NCBI RefSeq assembly: GCF_900172235.1
Contig: NZ_FWFQ01000012.1
Coordinates: 46,939 to 110,938 of the forward strand
Direction: 5' to 3'
DNA length: 64,000 bases
Source: Pseudoruegeria aquimaris
Lineage (GTDB): Bacteria; Pseudomonadota; Alphaproteobacteria; Rhodobacterales; Rhodobacteraceae
This document shows positions 32,880 through 42,121 of the stretch, in pieces. Position 1 is the stretch's first letter. Every line of letters begins with the position of its first letter. Position numbers and translations under genes: made by a program. Below the pieces are notes generated by a model that saw nothing but the letters and a program-made list of their open reading frames with translations, was not told the origin of the DNA and did not search any database.

Positions 32880-34301
32880 ATGAGCACCAAACCCGTTTTC
32901 TTCAACGAGATGTATGACGGCGACGCGATCCGCCCGGCCTACGCCAAGGTGACCAAGTGGTTCGACGACCTGGGCGCGGAAACGCTCGCGCTCAAGAAGG
33001 CCGAGGCCGAGGCGCTGTTTCGCCGGATCGGCATCACCTTCGCCGTCTACGGCGAGGGCGGCAGCACCGAGCGGCTGATCCCGTTCGATCTGATGCCCCG
33101 CGTCTTCACCCGCAGCGAATGGGACAGGCTGGAGCGCGGCGTCAAGCAACGCAGCCGCGCGCTCAACGCCTTTCTCTGGGATGTCTACCACCGGGGCGAG
33201 ATCGTGCGCTCCGGACGCATCCCGGCCGAACTCGTCTACCGCAACGAGGCCTACGAACCGGCCGTGGTGGGCATCAACCCGGCGCTCAACATCTATTCCC
33301 ACATCGTCGGCACCGATCTCGTGCGCACCGGGCCCGATGAATTCTACGTGCTCGAAGACAACTGCCGCACACCCTCGGGCGTCTCCTACATGCTGGAAAA
33401 CCGGGAGATCATGATGCGCATGTGCCCGGAGCTGTTCCGCTCCGCCCGCATCGCGCCGGTGGACAGCTACCCGGACCTGCTGCGCCGCACCCTGCACGAG
33501 GTGGCCCCGGCGAAATGCGAAGGCGAGCCGACGGCGGTGATCCTCACCCCCGGCGCTTTCAACTCGGCCTATTACGAACATTCCTTCCTCGCCGATCAGA
33601 TGGGGATCGACCTCGTGGAGGGGCGGGATCTCTTCGTGGACGGCGATTTCGTCCACATGCGCACCACGCGCGGGCCGCAGCGGGTGGACGTGATCTACCG
33701 CCGGATCGACGATGCCTTCCTTGATCCGCTGTGCTTCCGCCCTGATTCCATGCTCGGCGTGCCGGGGCTGATGAACGTCTACCGCTCCGGCGGGGTGCAG
33801 ATCTGCTCCGCCCCCGGCGCGGGCGTAGCCGACGACAAGGCGATCTACACCTACGTGCCCGACATGGTGCGCTTCTACCTCGGCGAAGAGCCGATCCTGA
33901 AGAACGTGCCGACGTGGCGCTGCGGCGAGGCGGATTCCTTCAAGTACGTGATGGATCACCTGCCCGAACTGGTGGTGAAAGAAGTGCATGGCTCCGGCGG
34001 CTACGGCATGCTCGTGGGCCCGGCCTCCACCAAGGCGCAAATCGCGGAATTCGCCGAACTGATCAAGAAGAACCCGTCCAACTACATCGCCCAGCCGACG
34101 CTGGCGCTCTCCACCAGCCCCACCTTCGTGGACTCCGGCCTCGCACCGCGCCACGTGGACCTGCGCCCCTTCTGCCTTGTCGGCAAGGAGGTGCGGCTCA
34201 CCCCCGGCGGGCTCACCCGCGTGGCCATGAAGGAAGGCTCGCTGGTGGTGAACTCCTCGCAGGGCGGCGGCGTGAAAGACACCTGGATCGTGGCGGACTG
34301 A
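32880..34301 (+). CDS. circularly permuted ATP-grasp type 2 protein (predicted amidoligase)
   Basis: 473 aa of the circularly permuted ATP-grasp family, predicted to form amide bonds using ATP. Recognisable blocks: VYGEGGSTERLIPFDLMPRV near residue 57, VLEDNCRTPSGVSYMLENRE near 156, NVYRSGGVQICSAPGAGVADDKAIY near 300 and VVKEVHGSGGYGMLVGP near 365, which binds nucleotide. It is first of four co-directional genes (gaps of 4, 4 and 25 nt) with alpha-E, transglutaminase and Anbu peptidase. Substrate unknown: a small peptide or amino-acid tag is the current idea for such clusters. Confidence 0.88.
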   Translation: MSTKPVFFNEMYDGDAIRPAYAKVTKWFDDLGAETLALKKAEAEALFRRIGITFAVYGEGGSTERLIPFDLMPRVFTRSEWDRLERGVKQRSRALNAFLWDVYHRGEIVRSGRIPAELVYRNEAYEPAVVGINPALNIYSHIVGTDLVRTGPDEFYVLEDNCRTPSGVSYMLENREIMMRMCPELFRSARIAPVDSYPDLLRRTLHEVAPAKCEGEPTAVILTPGAFNSAYYEHSFLADQMGIDLVEGRDLFVDGDFVHMRTTRGPQRVDVIYRRIDDAFLDPLCFRPDSMLGVPGLMNVYRSGGVQICSAPGAGVADDKAIYTYVPDMVRFYLGEEPILKNVPTWRCGEADSFKYVMDHLPELVVKEVHGSGGYGMLVGPASTKAQIAEFAELIKKNPSNYIAQPTLALSTSPTFVDSGLAPRHVDLRPFCLVGKEVRLTPGGLTRVAMKEGSLVVNSSQGGGVKDTWIVAD

Positions 34302-34305
34302 GACC

Positions 34306-35256
34306 ATGCTGAGCAGAACCGCAGAAAGCCTCTACTGGGCCTCCCGCTACATCGAGCGCGCCGAAAGCGCGGCGCGGCTGCTGATGGTGGCCTACCGCAT
34401 GTCGCTCATGCCCACGGCGGGCGACGGGCATGAAAACGAATGGGCCTCCATTCTCGCCGCCGCCGGCGTGTCGCAGGCCTTCGCCGCCACCGGGCAGCAG
34501 CCCACGGCCGAGGCCGTGACGCAATACATGATCTTCGACGAGAGCAACCCTTCGAGCATCCGCAACTGCATCGCGGCCGCGCGCGAAAACGTGCGTGCCG
34601 CGCGGCCCTCGCTGACTTCCGATGTCTGGGAAACGCTCAACAGCGCCTACCTGCAATTCCTCGACCTGCTCCAGGGGCCGCCGGCGCGGCGCGACCTCTT
34701 CTCGATGTGCGAATGGACGAAGGCCAGCGCGGCCGCGGTGCGCGGCAGTTTCGAAACGACGCAGTTGCAGGATGAGGGCTACGATTTCTTCAACCTCGGC
34801 TGCTTCATCGAACGCGCCGACAACACCGCCCGCCTGCTGGACGTGAAATACTACGTGCTGCTGCCCACGATCGACATGGTGGGCGGGGGCGTCGATCAGT
34901 ATCAATGGGCCGCGCTGCTGCGCGCGGTTTCGGCGCGGCGGGCCTTCCACTGGGCCTACAAGGGCGATTACTCCCCCGAGAAGATCGCCCACTTCCTGAT
35001 CCTGAACCCGATCTGCCCGCGCTCGCTGATCCATTGCTGCGAGCGGATCGACCACCACCTGAGCCGGCTTGGGCGGGCCTACGGCCAGCGCAGCCTCGCC
35101 GGCCGGCTCGCCGCCGGGATGTATGGCGATCTGGCCGAGAACGACGTGCGCCGGATCGTCGAAGACGGGCTGCACGAGTTCCTGAGCGATTTCATCGCCC
35201 AGACCCGCAAGCTCGATGAAGCGGTGAACCGCTCCTACATGTTCTGGGGGCAGTGA
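34306..35256 (+). CDS. alpha-E domain protein
   Basis: 316 aa, all-helical DUF403/alpha-E family. It starts MLSRTAESLYWASRYIERAESAARLL, has a second internal match GCFIERADNTARLLDVKYY near residue 165, and ends NRSYMFWGQ. Alpha-E proteins nearly always accompany circularly permuted ATP-grasp and transglutaminase genes; the conserved Glu/Arg helices are thought to form an active or binding site. It lies 4 nt after the ATP-grasp gene. Biochemical role unknown. Confidence 0.9.
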   Translation: MLSRTAESLYWASRYIERAESAARLLMVAYRMSLMPTAGDGHENEWASILAAAGVSQAFAATGQQPTAEAVTQYMIFDESNPSSIRNCIAAARENVRAARPSLTSDVWETLNSAYLQFLDLLQGPPARRDLFSMCEWTKASAAAVRGSFETTQLQDEGYDFFNLGCFIERADNTARLLDVKYYVLLPTIDMVGGGVDQYQWAALLRAVSARRAFHWAYKGDYSPEKIAHFLILNPICPRSLIHCCERIDHHLSRLGRAYGQRSLAGRLAAGMYGDLAENDVRRIVEDGLHEFLSDFIAQTRKLDEAVNRSYMFWGQ

Positions 35257-35260
35257 GACC

Positions 35261-36082
35261 ATGCGCCTGACGATCGACCACACCACCCGCTACCTCTACG
35301 AACAGCCGCAGCGCCGGATTACCCAGAGCCTGCGCCTGACCCCGGCCCAGCTGAAGAGCCAGAAGATCCTTTCGTGGGACATCTCCAGCGATGGCGCCCA
35401 GATCGGCGCGCGCTTCGTGGACGGCGCCGGCGACGTGGTGCTCCTTCTGACCAAGGGCACCAACGTGGAATCCGTCGAAATCCGCGTGCAGGGCGTGGTG
35501 GACACCACCGACACCGCCGGCGTGCTCACCGGCCTGAAGGAGTCGATCCCCCCCCTCGCCTACCTGCGCGACACCCCGCTCACCGCCCCCAGCGAAGCCC
35601 TGCGCGCGCTGGCGGCGGACGTGGGCGCGGGCGGGCATGACGGCGCGCTCTCCCTCGCCCATGCGCTTGCCGGCGCCACCCGCGATCGCGTCGACTACGT
35701 GATCGGCGCCACCGAGGCCGGCGTGCCGGCGGCGCAGGTGCTCGATCTCGGTCAGGGCGTCTGCCAGGATCACGCCCACGTGCTGATCTCCATCGCGCGC
35801 CTCAGCGGCCTGCCCGCGCGCTACGTCACCGGTTATCTGCACAGCGACGCCTCCGGCGAAGCCCACGAGGCCAGCCACGCCTGGGCGGAGCTATTCGTGG
35901 AAGGGCTGGGCTGGGTCGGCTTCGATCCGGCCAACCGGTGCTGCCCGGATGACCGCTACGTGCGCATCGGCTCCGGCCTTGACGCCCTGCACGCGGCCCC
36001 CGTAAGAGGCATGAGCTTCGGCGCCGGCAGCGAGACGATGGAGTATTCGCTCACCGTCTCGCTGGGGCAGAGCCAGCAGTAG
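35261..36082 (+). CDS. transglutaminase-like cysteine peptidase
   Basis: 273 aa. An N-terminal beta domain (about 1-100, TTRYLYEQPQRRITQSLRLTP) precedes the transglutaminase core with C168 in LGQGVCQDHAH, H206 in EASHAWAEL and D222 in GWVGFDPANRC. Bacterial members act as peptidases or amide-exchanging enzymes, often opposing the partner ligase. No signal peptide, so cytosolic. Third gene of the Anbu operon, 4 nt after alpha-E. Confidence 0.92.
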   Translation: MRLTIDHTTRYLYEQPQRRITQSLRLTPAQLKSQKILSWDISSDGAQIGARFVDGAGDVVLLLTKGTNVESVEIRVQGVVDTTDTAGVLTGLKESIPPLAYLRDTPLTAPSEALRALAADVGAGGHDGALSLAHALAGATRDRVDYVIGATEAGVPAAQVLDLGQGVCQDHAHVLISIARLSGLPARYVTGYLHSDASGEAHEASHAWAELFVEGLGWVGFDPANRCCPDDRYVRIGSGLDALHAAPVRGMSFGAGSETMEYSLTVSLGQSQQ

Positions 36083-36107
36083 AAACTCCGGGAGCGGACA
36101 GGCAGAG

Positions 36108-36845
36108 ATGACGTATTGCGTAGGCTTGATGCTGAACGAGGGCCTCGTGCTGCTGTCGGACACGCGCACCAACGCGGGCGTGGACAACATCGCCAGCTTC
36201 CGCAAGACCTACCTCTTCGAGGAGCCGGGCGAGCGGGCGATCGCGATCCTCACCGCCGGCAGCCTTTCGGTCACCCAGACGGTCATCGCCAAGCTGCAGG
36301 AAGCGATCGACGATCCCGATGCCCACCCCGGCGGCTCGATCATGCAGGCCGGCAGCATGCTGGCCGTGGCCGAGATCGTGGGCAACATGCTCTCGCAGGT
36401 CTCCACCGAGATCCAGGCCAAGATGAACCGGATGCAGCAATCCGCGACCGCCAGCATGATCGTGGCCGGGCAGCGCAGGGGCGGCGCGCCGCGCATGTTC
36501 CTGATCTACCCGGAAGGCAACTTCATCGAGGCCACCCCCGACACGCCCTTCATCCAGATCGGCGAGCACAAATACGGCAAGCCCATCCTGGACCGCGTGA
36601 TCACGCCGGAGACCTCCATCGCCGATGGCCGCCTCGCGGTGCTGCTGTCGATGGACAGCACCCTGCGCTCGAACCTCTCGGTGGGGATGCCGCTGGATCT
36701 CACCATCATCCGCACGGATGAATGCCGCATCTCCGAGCAGCTGCGCATCGATGAGCGCGACCCGGAGTTCATCGCCCTTTCGGAAGACTGGTCCAACGCC
36801 CTGCGCGACAGCTTCACCCGCCTGCGGGATCAGCGCAAAGTCTGA
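36108..36845 (+). CDS. Anbu peptidase (ancestral proteasome beta-subunit type)
   Basis: Ntn-hydrolase of 245 aa, related to proteasome beta subunits and HslV. MTYCVGLML at the start places Thr2 as the N-terminal nucleophile once Met1 is removed, without a propeptide. Later blocks LLSDTRTNAGVDNI, ILTAGSLSVTQTVI and SMDSTLRSNLSVG match the family. Anbu assembles into helical or ring oligomers and its cellular substrate is unknown. Last of the operon; its stop abuts the stop of the convergent MscS gene with no gap. Confidence 0.92.
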   Translation: MTYCVGLMLNEGLVLLSDTRTNAGVDNIASFRKTYLFEEPGERAIAILTAGSLSVTQTVIAKLQEAIDDPDAHPGGSIMQAGSMLAVAEIVGNMLSQVSTEIQAKMNRMQQSATASMIVAGQRRGGAPRMFLIYPEGNFIEATPDTPFIQIGEHKYGKPILDRVITPETSIADGRLAVLLSMDSTLRSNLSVGMPLDLTIIRTDECRISEQLRIDERDPEFIALSEDWSNALRDSFTRLRDQRKV

Positions 36846-38600
36846 TCAGCCCGTCTTGGGCCGCCGCCCGATCCGACGCTTGCGCGGCTTGGGCTTGGGC
36901 TTGGCGCGCGCGGCCCGCGCCGCTTCCAGCGCCTCCTTCGCCTTCCGCTCGGCCTCCGCCTCGGCCTGCGCCTCGGCCTCGCGCGCCTCCTCGGCCTCCC
37001 GCTTGGCCTGCTCCATCTCCTCGGGCGTGGGCACAGGCGGGATCTTGGCCTCCGCCGGATCCCCCTCGTAGTGCGGAGACATGATCTGCACCCCGTTGGA
37101 GTGGAACACGTCAAGAATGTTGGCGTGCAGCTCGGACACGATCTTGGGCAGGTAGTTGCCCCGTGTCGTGTAGCCGTTGATCTGGTAGTTCACGGCGAAA
37201 TCCCCGAGGCTCGTGCGCAGCACGAAGGGCTCGGGGCTTTTCTTGATGTAGCGCGTGCGCGCGGCGGCCTCCAGAAGCAGCGCCTCGATCTTCTGGCGCG
37301 GCTCGTCGTAGCCGATGCCCACCGTCGTGTGCACCAGCAGGCCGCGTCCGTCGATCCGGGAGGAATAGTTGATCACCTCCGAGTTCAGCATCTGGGCGTT
37401 GGGGATGCTGATCAGCTCGTTCTTGAGCGATTTGATGTAGGTCTCCATCAGCTTGATCTCCACCACGTCGCCCGAATGCTCGCCGACCTTGATCCTGTCG
37501 CCCACGTTGGCGGAGCGCCGGTAGAGCACGAAGACCCCGGCCAGCGCGTTGGACACCACGCTGTTGGAGCCCATCGAGACCATCAGCCCCACGAGGATCG
37601 ACACCGCCTGGAAGGCCTGCGAACTGGCGCCCGGCACGTAGGGATAGGAAAGGATGATCACGAAAAGCAGGATCATCGCCCGCATGATGTGGAACGTAGG
37701 CCAGATCCAATGCGCCTCGAAGCCCTCGAACTTCAGCGTGCCGGCCTCGATGTTCTCGAACACCGTGCGCAGCATCTTCAGCAGGTAGCGCGTGGCGAAG
37801 AAGATCGCCGTCAGCGTCACGAGATTGGGCAGGAACTCCAGCATCGACTTCAGCAGTTCGAAGATCGGATCGGAGATGTAGGTGATCAGGATCATCGCGA
37901 AGGGGCGGGTCTCCGCGAAGGAGAAGAGCACGATCGAGATGAAGTAGTAGATCGTCACCAGGATGAGCGCCCAGAACACCAGCCGAATCAGGAAGCCGAT
38001 CAGTTCGGCGATGGCCTTGCCGCGCACGATTTCCGCCGTGGCCGCCTCGATCCTGTCCAGCCGCGCCTCCGTCTTGCGCCGCAGGAACTTGGGCACCTTG
38101 CGCTGAAGGACGAGCAGGACGGAGATCACGAAGACGAAGCCCACGGACCAGAGCCCGACGTTGATGAACCCCTCGCGCCGGGCCTCCGGCGTACGCTCCG
38201 CCCGGTATTCCTCGATCGCCTGCTTGACGCGCTCGCCGTTCACCAGCGCCAGCACGTCGAGGCTGACCTGGTCGAAGGCGGCGTCGTCTTCGATCAGCAG
38301 AAGCATGGGGGTGCCGTCGATGCTGATCTCCCGCCCCAGCGGGTGGGGATCGATCGACATCTCGACGACGGGATCATCCGAGGAAGCGGCGAATTCCTCG
38401 ATCCTCTCGGCCACGCGGGAGGCGCGCAGCCGGGCGGGCAGCGCCGTCAGCCCGCGCAGAACGAACAGCTCCTTGCCATCCACGACGACCGGCGCAAGGT
38501 CCGGCACGGCGGTATCCTGCGCCTGCAGCTGCCCGCCGCCCAGCGCGAAAGCGACAAGGCAGGCCGCCGCGATCAGCAATCGCCGAATACCGTGTCCCAT
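36846..38600 (-). CDS. MscS-family mechanosensitive channel with large periplasmic and charged C-terminal regions
   Basis: 584 aa. A signal peptide (1-27) and periplasmic domain to about 140 are followed by several membrane spans between about 150 and 350. The pore-lining helix and beta domain follow (GLMVSMGSNSVVSNALAGVFVLYRRSANVGDRIKVGEHSGDVVEI), then the C-terminal vestibule. Beyond about residue 520 it has a coiled-coil-like Glu/Ala/Lys stretch and ends in a Lys/Arg/Pro tail (KPKPKPRKRRIGRRPK). It should open on membrane tension to release solutes in osmotic downshock. Convergent with the Anbu gene. Confidence 0.9.
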   Translation of the reverse strand: MGHGIRRLLIAAACLVAFALGGGQLQAQDTAVPDLAPVVVDGKELFVLRGLTALPARLRASRVAERIEEFAASSDDPVVEMSIDPHPLGREISIDGTPMLLLIEDDAAFDQVSLDVLALVNGERVKQAIEEYRAERTPEARREGFINVGLWSVGFVFVISVLLVLQRKVPKFLRRKTEARLDRIEAATAEIVRGKAIAELIGFLIRLVFWALILVTIYYFISIVLFSFAETRPFAMILITYISDPIFELLKSMLEFLPNLVTLTAIFFATRYLLKMLRTVFENIEAGTLKFEGFEAHWIWPTFHIMRAMILLFVIILSYPYVPGASSQAFQAVSILVGLMVSMGSNSVVSNALAGVFVLYRRSANVGDRIKVGEHSGDVVEIKLMETYIKSLKNELISIPNAQMLNSEVINYSSRIDGRGLLVHTTVGIGYDEPRQKIEALLLEAAARTRYIKKSPEPFVLRTSLGDFAVNYQINGYTTRGNYLPKIVSELHANILDVFHSNGVQIMSPHYEGDPAEAKIPPVPTPEEMEQAKREAEEAREAEAQAEAEAERKAKEALEAARAARAKPKPKPRKRRIGRRPKTG

Positions 38601-38808
38601 GGGATCTCCCTTCCTTTCGGCGCTTTTTTCCGGCCGTTCGAAGAAAGATTATCCGCTGACGGCCCTTTGTGTATCTTTTTTTCGCAGCCGCCCCGCGCGA
38701 GGCACTTCCCTCGCGGCAGTTGTTTGACGTTGCCAATTATCTTTGGGCAGGGGGGTTGCCTTTTGGGGAGGATGGTTAATCATCACCGCATCAACAGGGA
38801 GATTACCA

Positions 38809-40389
38809 ATGAACATGACAAAACCCGTTCTCCTCGCCACGCTGCTCGCCAGCACCAGCCTTGCGGCCCATGCCGACACGCTGCGCTGGGCCCGTGCCGG
38901 CGACGCGCTGACGCTGGACCCCCACGCCCAGAACGAAGGGCCCACTTCCGCGCTGGCGCACCAGATCATGGAGCCGCTGGTGATGCGCGACATGACGGGC
39001 GCGATGGTGCCCGCGCTGGCCACCGAATGGGCCCCCAGCCCCGACGATCCCACCGTCTGGGTCTTCAAGCTGCGCGAAGGCGTGACCTTCCATGACGGCG
39101 CTGAGTTCGACAGCGAAGACGTGAAATTCTCGCTCGACCGCGCGATGACGCCGGATTCCGACTACAAGGAACTGCTGGCGAGCGTCGTGGAAGTCCGCGC
39201 GCCCGACAAATACACCATCGAGATCGTGACCAACGGCCCGAACCCGATCATGCCCAACAACCTGACGAACATGTTCATCATGGACAAGGGCTGGGCCGAG
39301 GCCAACAACGCGGTGAAGGTGCAGGACTACGAAGGCGGCGAAGACACCTTCGCGGCCAAGAACGCCAACGGCACCGGCGCCTACAAGCTGGTTTCGCGCG
39401 AGCCCGACGTGAAGACCGTGCTGACGATCAACGAGAACTACTGGGGCAAGGACGAGTTCCCCCTCGACGTGACCGAGATCGTCTACACCCCGATCCAGAA
39501 CGCTGCCACCCGCGTGGCCGCGCTGCTCTCGGGTGAGGTGGATTTCATCCAGGACGTTCCGGTGCAGGATCTGGACCGCGTGGCCAATGCCGACGGCCTG
39601 AAGGTGATCACCGCGCCGCAGAACCGCGTGATCTTCCTGGGCATGAACCAGGGCGACGCCGATCTGGCCAATGACTCCGTCGAAGGCGCCAACCCGCTCG
39701 CCGACAAGCGCGTGCGGCAGGCGATGAACATGGCCATCAACCGCGATGCCATCAAGCAGGTCGTGATGCGCGGGCAATCCCAGCCCGCCGGCATGATCTC
39801 GCCGCCCTTCGTGAACGGCTGGACCGCCGAACTGGACGCCGTTCCGGCGACCGACATCGAAACCGCGCGCCAGCTGATGGCGGATGCGGGCTACGGCGAT
39901 GGCTTCTCCATCCAGCTCGACTGCCCGAACGATCGCTACATCAACGACGAGGCGATCTGCCAGGCGATCACCGGCATGATGGCCCAGATCGGCATCACCG
40001 TGAACCTCGACGCCAAGCCCAAGGCGCAGCACTTCCCGCTCATCAACAAGCTGGAAACCGATTTCTACATGCTGGGCTGGGGCGTGCCGACCTACGACTC
40101 CGAATACATCTTCAACTTCCTCGTCCACACCAAGGGTGAGAAATACGGCTCCTGGAACGGCACCCGGTTCTCCGATCCGGATCTCGACATGAAGATCGAG
40201 GCGCTGGCCAGCGAGACCGATCTTGAGAAACGTGACCAGATGATCGCGGAGATCTGGGAAGTCGTGCAGGATGAGATCCTCTACCTGCCGATCCACCACC
40301 AGGTGCTCAACTGGGGCATGGCCGAGAAGGTCGATACCATCGTGGCGCCGGATGATGCCGCCCACTTCAAATACTTCATGCTGAAGTAA
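38809..40389 (+). CDS. ABC transporter substrate-binding protein, dipeptide/oligopeptide type (first of two)
   Basis: Periplasmic SBP of 526 aa, family 5. Signal peptide 1-23 (LAAHADTLRW). Typical blocks: DALTLDPHAQNEG, FKLREGVTFHDGAEFDSEDVKFSL, NANGTGAYKL and VRQAMNMAINRDAIKQVV. Start ATG 38809 follows AGGGAG. It heads a peptide-type importer: SBP, second SBP, two permeases, two ATPases. A strong hairpin after its stop probably trims the transcript so the SBP is made in excess. The ligand could be a peptide, opine, glycoside or other solute. Confidence 0.92.
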   Translation: MNMTKPVLLATLLASTSLAAHADTLRWARAGDALTLDPHAQNEGPTSALAHQIMEPLVMRDMTGAMVPALATEWAPSPDDPTVWVFKLREGVTFHDGAEFDSEDVKFSLDRAMTPDSDYKELLASVVEVRAPDKYTIEIVTNGPNPIMPNNLTNMFIMDKGWAEANNAVKVQDYEGGEDTFAAKNANGTGAYKLVSREPDVKTVLTINENYWGKDEFPLDVTEIVYTPIQNAATRVAALLSGEVDFIQDVPVQDLDRVANADGLKVITAPQNRVIFLGMNQGDADLANDSVEGANPLADKRVRQAMNMAINRDAIKQVVMRGQSQPAGMISPPFVNGWTAELDAVPATDIETARQLMADAGYGDGFSIQLDCPNDRYINDEAICQAITGMMAQIGITVNLDAKPKAQHFPLINKLETDFYMLGWGVPTYDSEYIFNFLVHTKGEKYGSWNGTRFSDPDLDMKIEALASETDLEKRDQMIAEIWEVVQDEILYLPIHHQVLNWGMAEKVDTIVAPDDAAHFKYFMLK

Positions 40390-40398
40390 AACCCGAAC

Positions 40399-40427
40399 GC
40401 GCCGGGCGGCCCCGCTCCGCCCGGCGC
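40399..40427 (+). terminator. attenuating hairpin between the two SBP genes
   Basis: GCGCCGGGCGG (40399-40409) pairs perfectly with CCGCCCGGCGC (40417-40427), 7 nt loop, no T-run. Likely processing or partial-termination site. Confidence 0.6.
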
Positions 40428-40495
40428 CACCAATCTCGGGCAGTTCCTGCGCCCCCCCTGCGGGTGGCGTTTCCTCAGACCTCGGGAGAATCCCA

Positions 40496-42056
40496 ATGAA
40501 GACCCTGACCCTCGCCGCCACCGTGGCCGCCCTTCTGGGCAGCGCCGCGCAGGCCGAAACCTTCCGCTGGGCCGGCACCACCGACCCCCAGACGATGGAC
40601 CCCCACGCCGTGAACACCGCATCCGTTCTCGGCTTTCTCAACAACGTCTACGAAGGCCTCGTGCGCCGCGGCAAGGACATGTCGATCGAAGGTGCGCTCG
40701 CCGAAAGCTGGGAGCCCATCGGCTCCGAAGGCTGGCGCTTCAAGCTGCGCCAGGGCGTGACCTTCCACGACGGCAGCGCCTTCACCGCCGAAGACGTGCT
40801 GTTTTCCTACGAGCGTGCCTCTTCCGAGCAGGCCGATACCGCGAGCTGGTTCTCCCCGGTCTCCGAGGTGAAGGTGGTGGACGACTACACCGTCGAGATC
40901 TACACCAACGCCCCCAATCCGATCTTCCCGGATTCCATCGCCAACTGGATGATCATGGATTCCGGCTGGGCCGCCGCCAACGGCGCCGAGCGCCCGGCCA
41001 AGGATTCCGAGAATTTCGCCACCCTCAACGCCAACGGCACCGGCGCCTTCCGCGTGACCGAGCGCCAGCCCGGCCTCAAGACGGTGCTCGAGCCCTTCGA
41101 CGGCTGGTGGGGCACGCCGGAGCACAACATCACCCGCGCCGAGTTCACCCCGATCCAGAACCCGGCCACCGCCGTGGCCGCTGCTGTCGGGCGACGTGGA
41201 CATGATCAACCCGGTGCCGATCCAGGACGCCGCCCGGCTCGAAGGCCAGGGCAACGTCAAGGTGATCCGCGGCATCGAGGCCCGCGTGATCATGCTGGGC
41301 ATGCCCCACGCCGCCGAAACGCTCAAATACGGCGCGAACGCAGGCGATCCCAACCCGTTCAAGGAAGTGAAGGTGCGCCAGGCGGTTGCCGCCGCGATCA
41401 ACGTGCCGGCGATCCTGCAAACCATCATGCGCGGCAACGCGGAGCCGGCCAGCCAGCTCGTCAGCCCCGCCATGCGCGGCTACTCCAAGGGGCTCGACGC
41501 CCGGCCGGAATACGACGTGGAAGCCGCCAAAGCGCTTCTGGCCGAAGCCGGCTATCCCGAGGGCTTCTCCTTCGGGCTGAAATGCCCCAACGACCGCTAC
41601 CTGAACGACGAGGCCGTCTGCCAGGCCATCGTGGGCATGCTTGCGCAGGTGGGCCTGAAGGCGGAGCTCGACGCGATGCCCGTGCGCAACTACTGGCCGG
41701 AGCTGCGCGAAGACAACTTCGACATGTATCTGCTGGGCTGGTCGCCGGGCACCTTCGACGCCGAGCACCCGATCCGCTTCCTCGCCCACACGCCGGACGC
41801 GGAGAAGAAGCTCGGCAGCTGGAACTTCGGGGATTACTCCAACCCCCGCGTCGATGAGCTGCTGCCGATGATCCAGTCCGAGATCGACGACGCCAAGCGC
41901 CAGGCCATGCTCGACGAGGTGGCGAAGATCCTCCAGGATGAAGTGGCCTACGTGCCGCTCTACGTGCAGCCGCTTCTGTGGGGCACCGGGGCCAACATCG
42001 ATCTGACGCAGCGCCCGGACAACTTCTTCATCCTGCGCTGGGTCACCGTGAACTGA
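40496..42056 (+). pseudogene. second dipeptide-type SBP gene, interrupted by a frameshift
   Basis: A paralogue of the preceding SBP (signal peptide MKTLTLAATVAALLGSAAQA; same DPHA, TFHDGSAFTAEDV and NANGTGAF blocks). The first frame reads correctly to NPATAVA near 41179. From 41181 homology continues as LLSGDVDMINPVPIQD in the next frame up to the stop at 42056. Compared with the paralogue's RVAALLSGEVD, two bases are missing around 41180. Restoring them gives 520 aa, full length. All later sequence is free of stops and well conserved, so this is either very recent or an assembly error. GGGAG precedes ATG 40496. Confidence 0.85.
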
Positions 42057-42072
42057 GCCTTGCCTTTTTGAC

Positions 42073-42095
42073 GGGGCCGCTTTAGGGGCGGCCCC
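42073..42095 (+). terminator. hairpin between the second SBP and the permease genes
   Basis: GGGGCCGC (42073-42080) with GCGGCCCC (42088-42095), 7 nt loop. Second attenuator-like hairpin of this operon. Confidence 0.55.
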
Positions 42096-42121
42096 TCGAA
42101 CCGCCAGCCGGAAGAGATCCC

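Noticed and set aside
32313..34307. 664-residue frame opposite the ATP-grasp gene
   Set aside because: Low-complexity antisense translation; the plus-strand gene has all family motifs.
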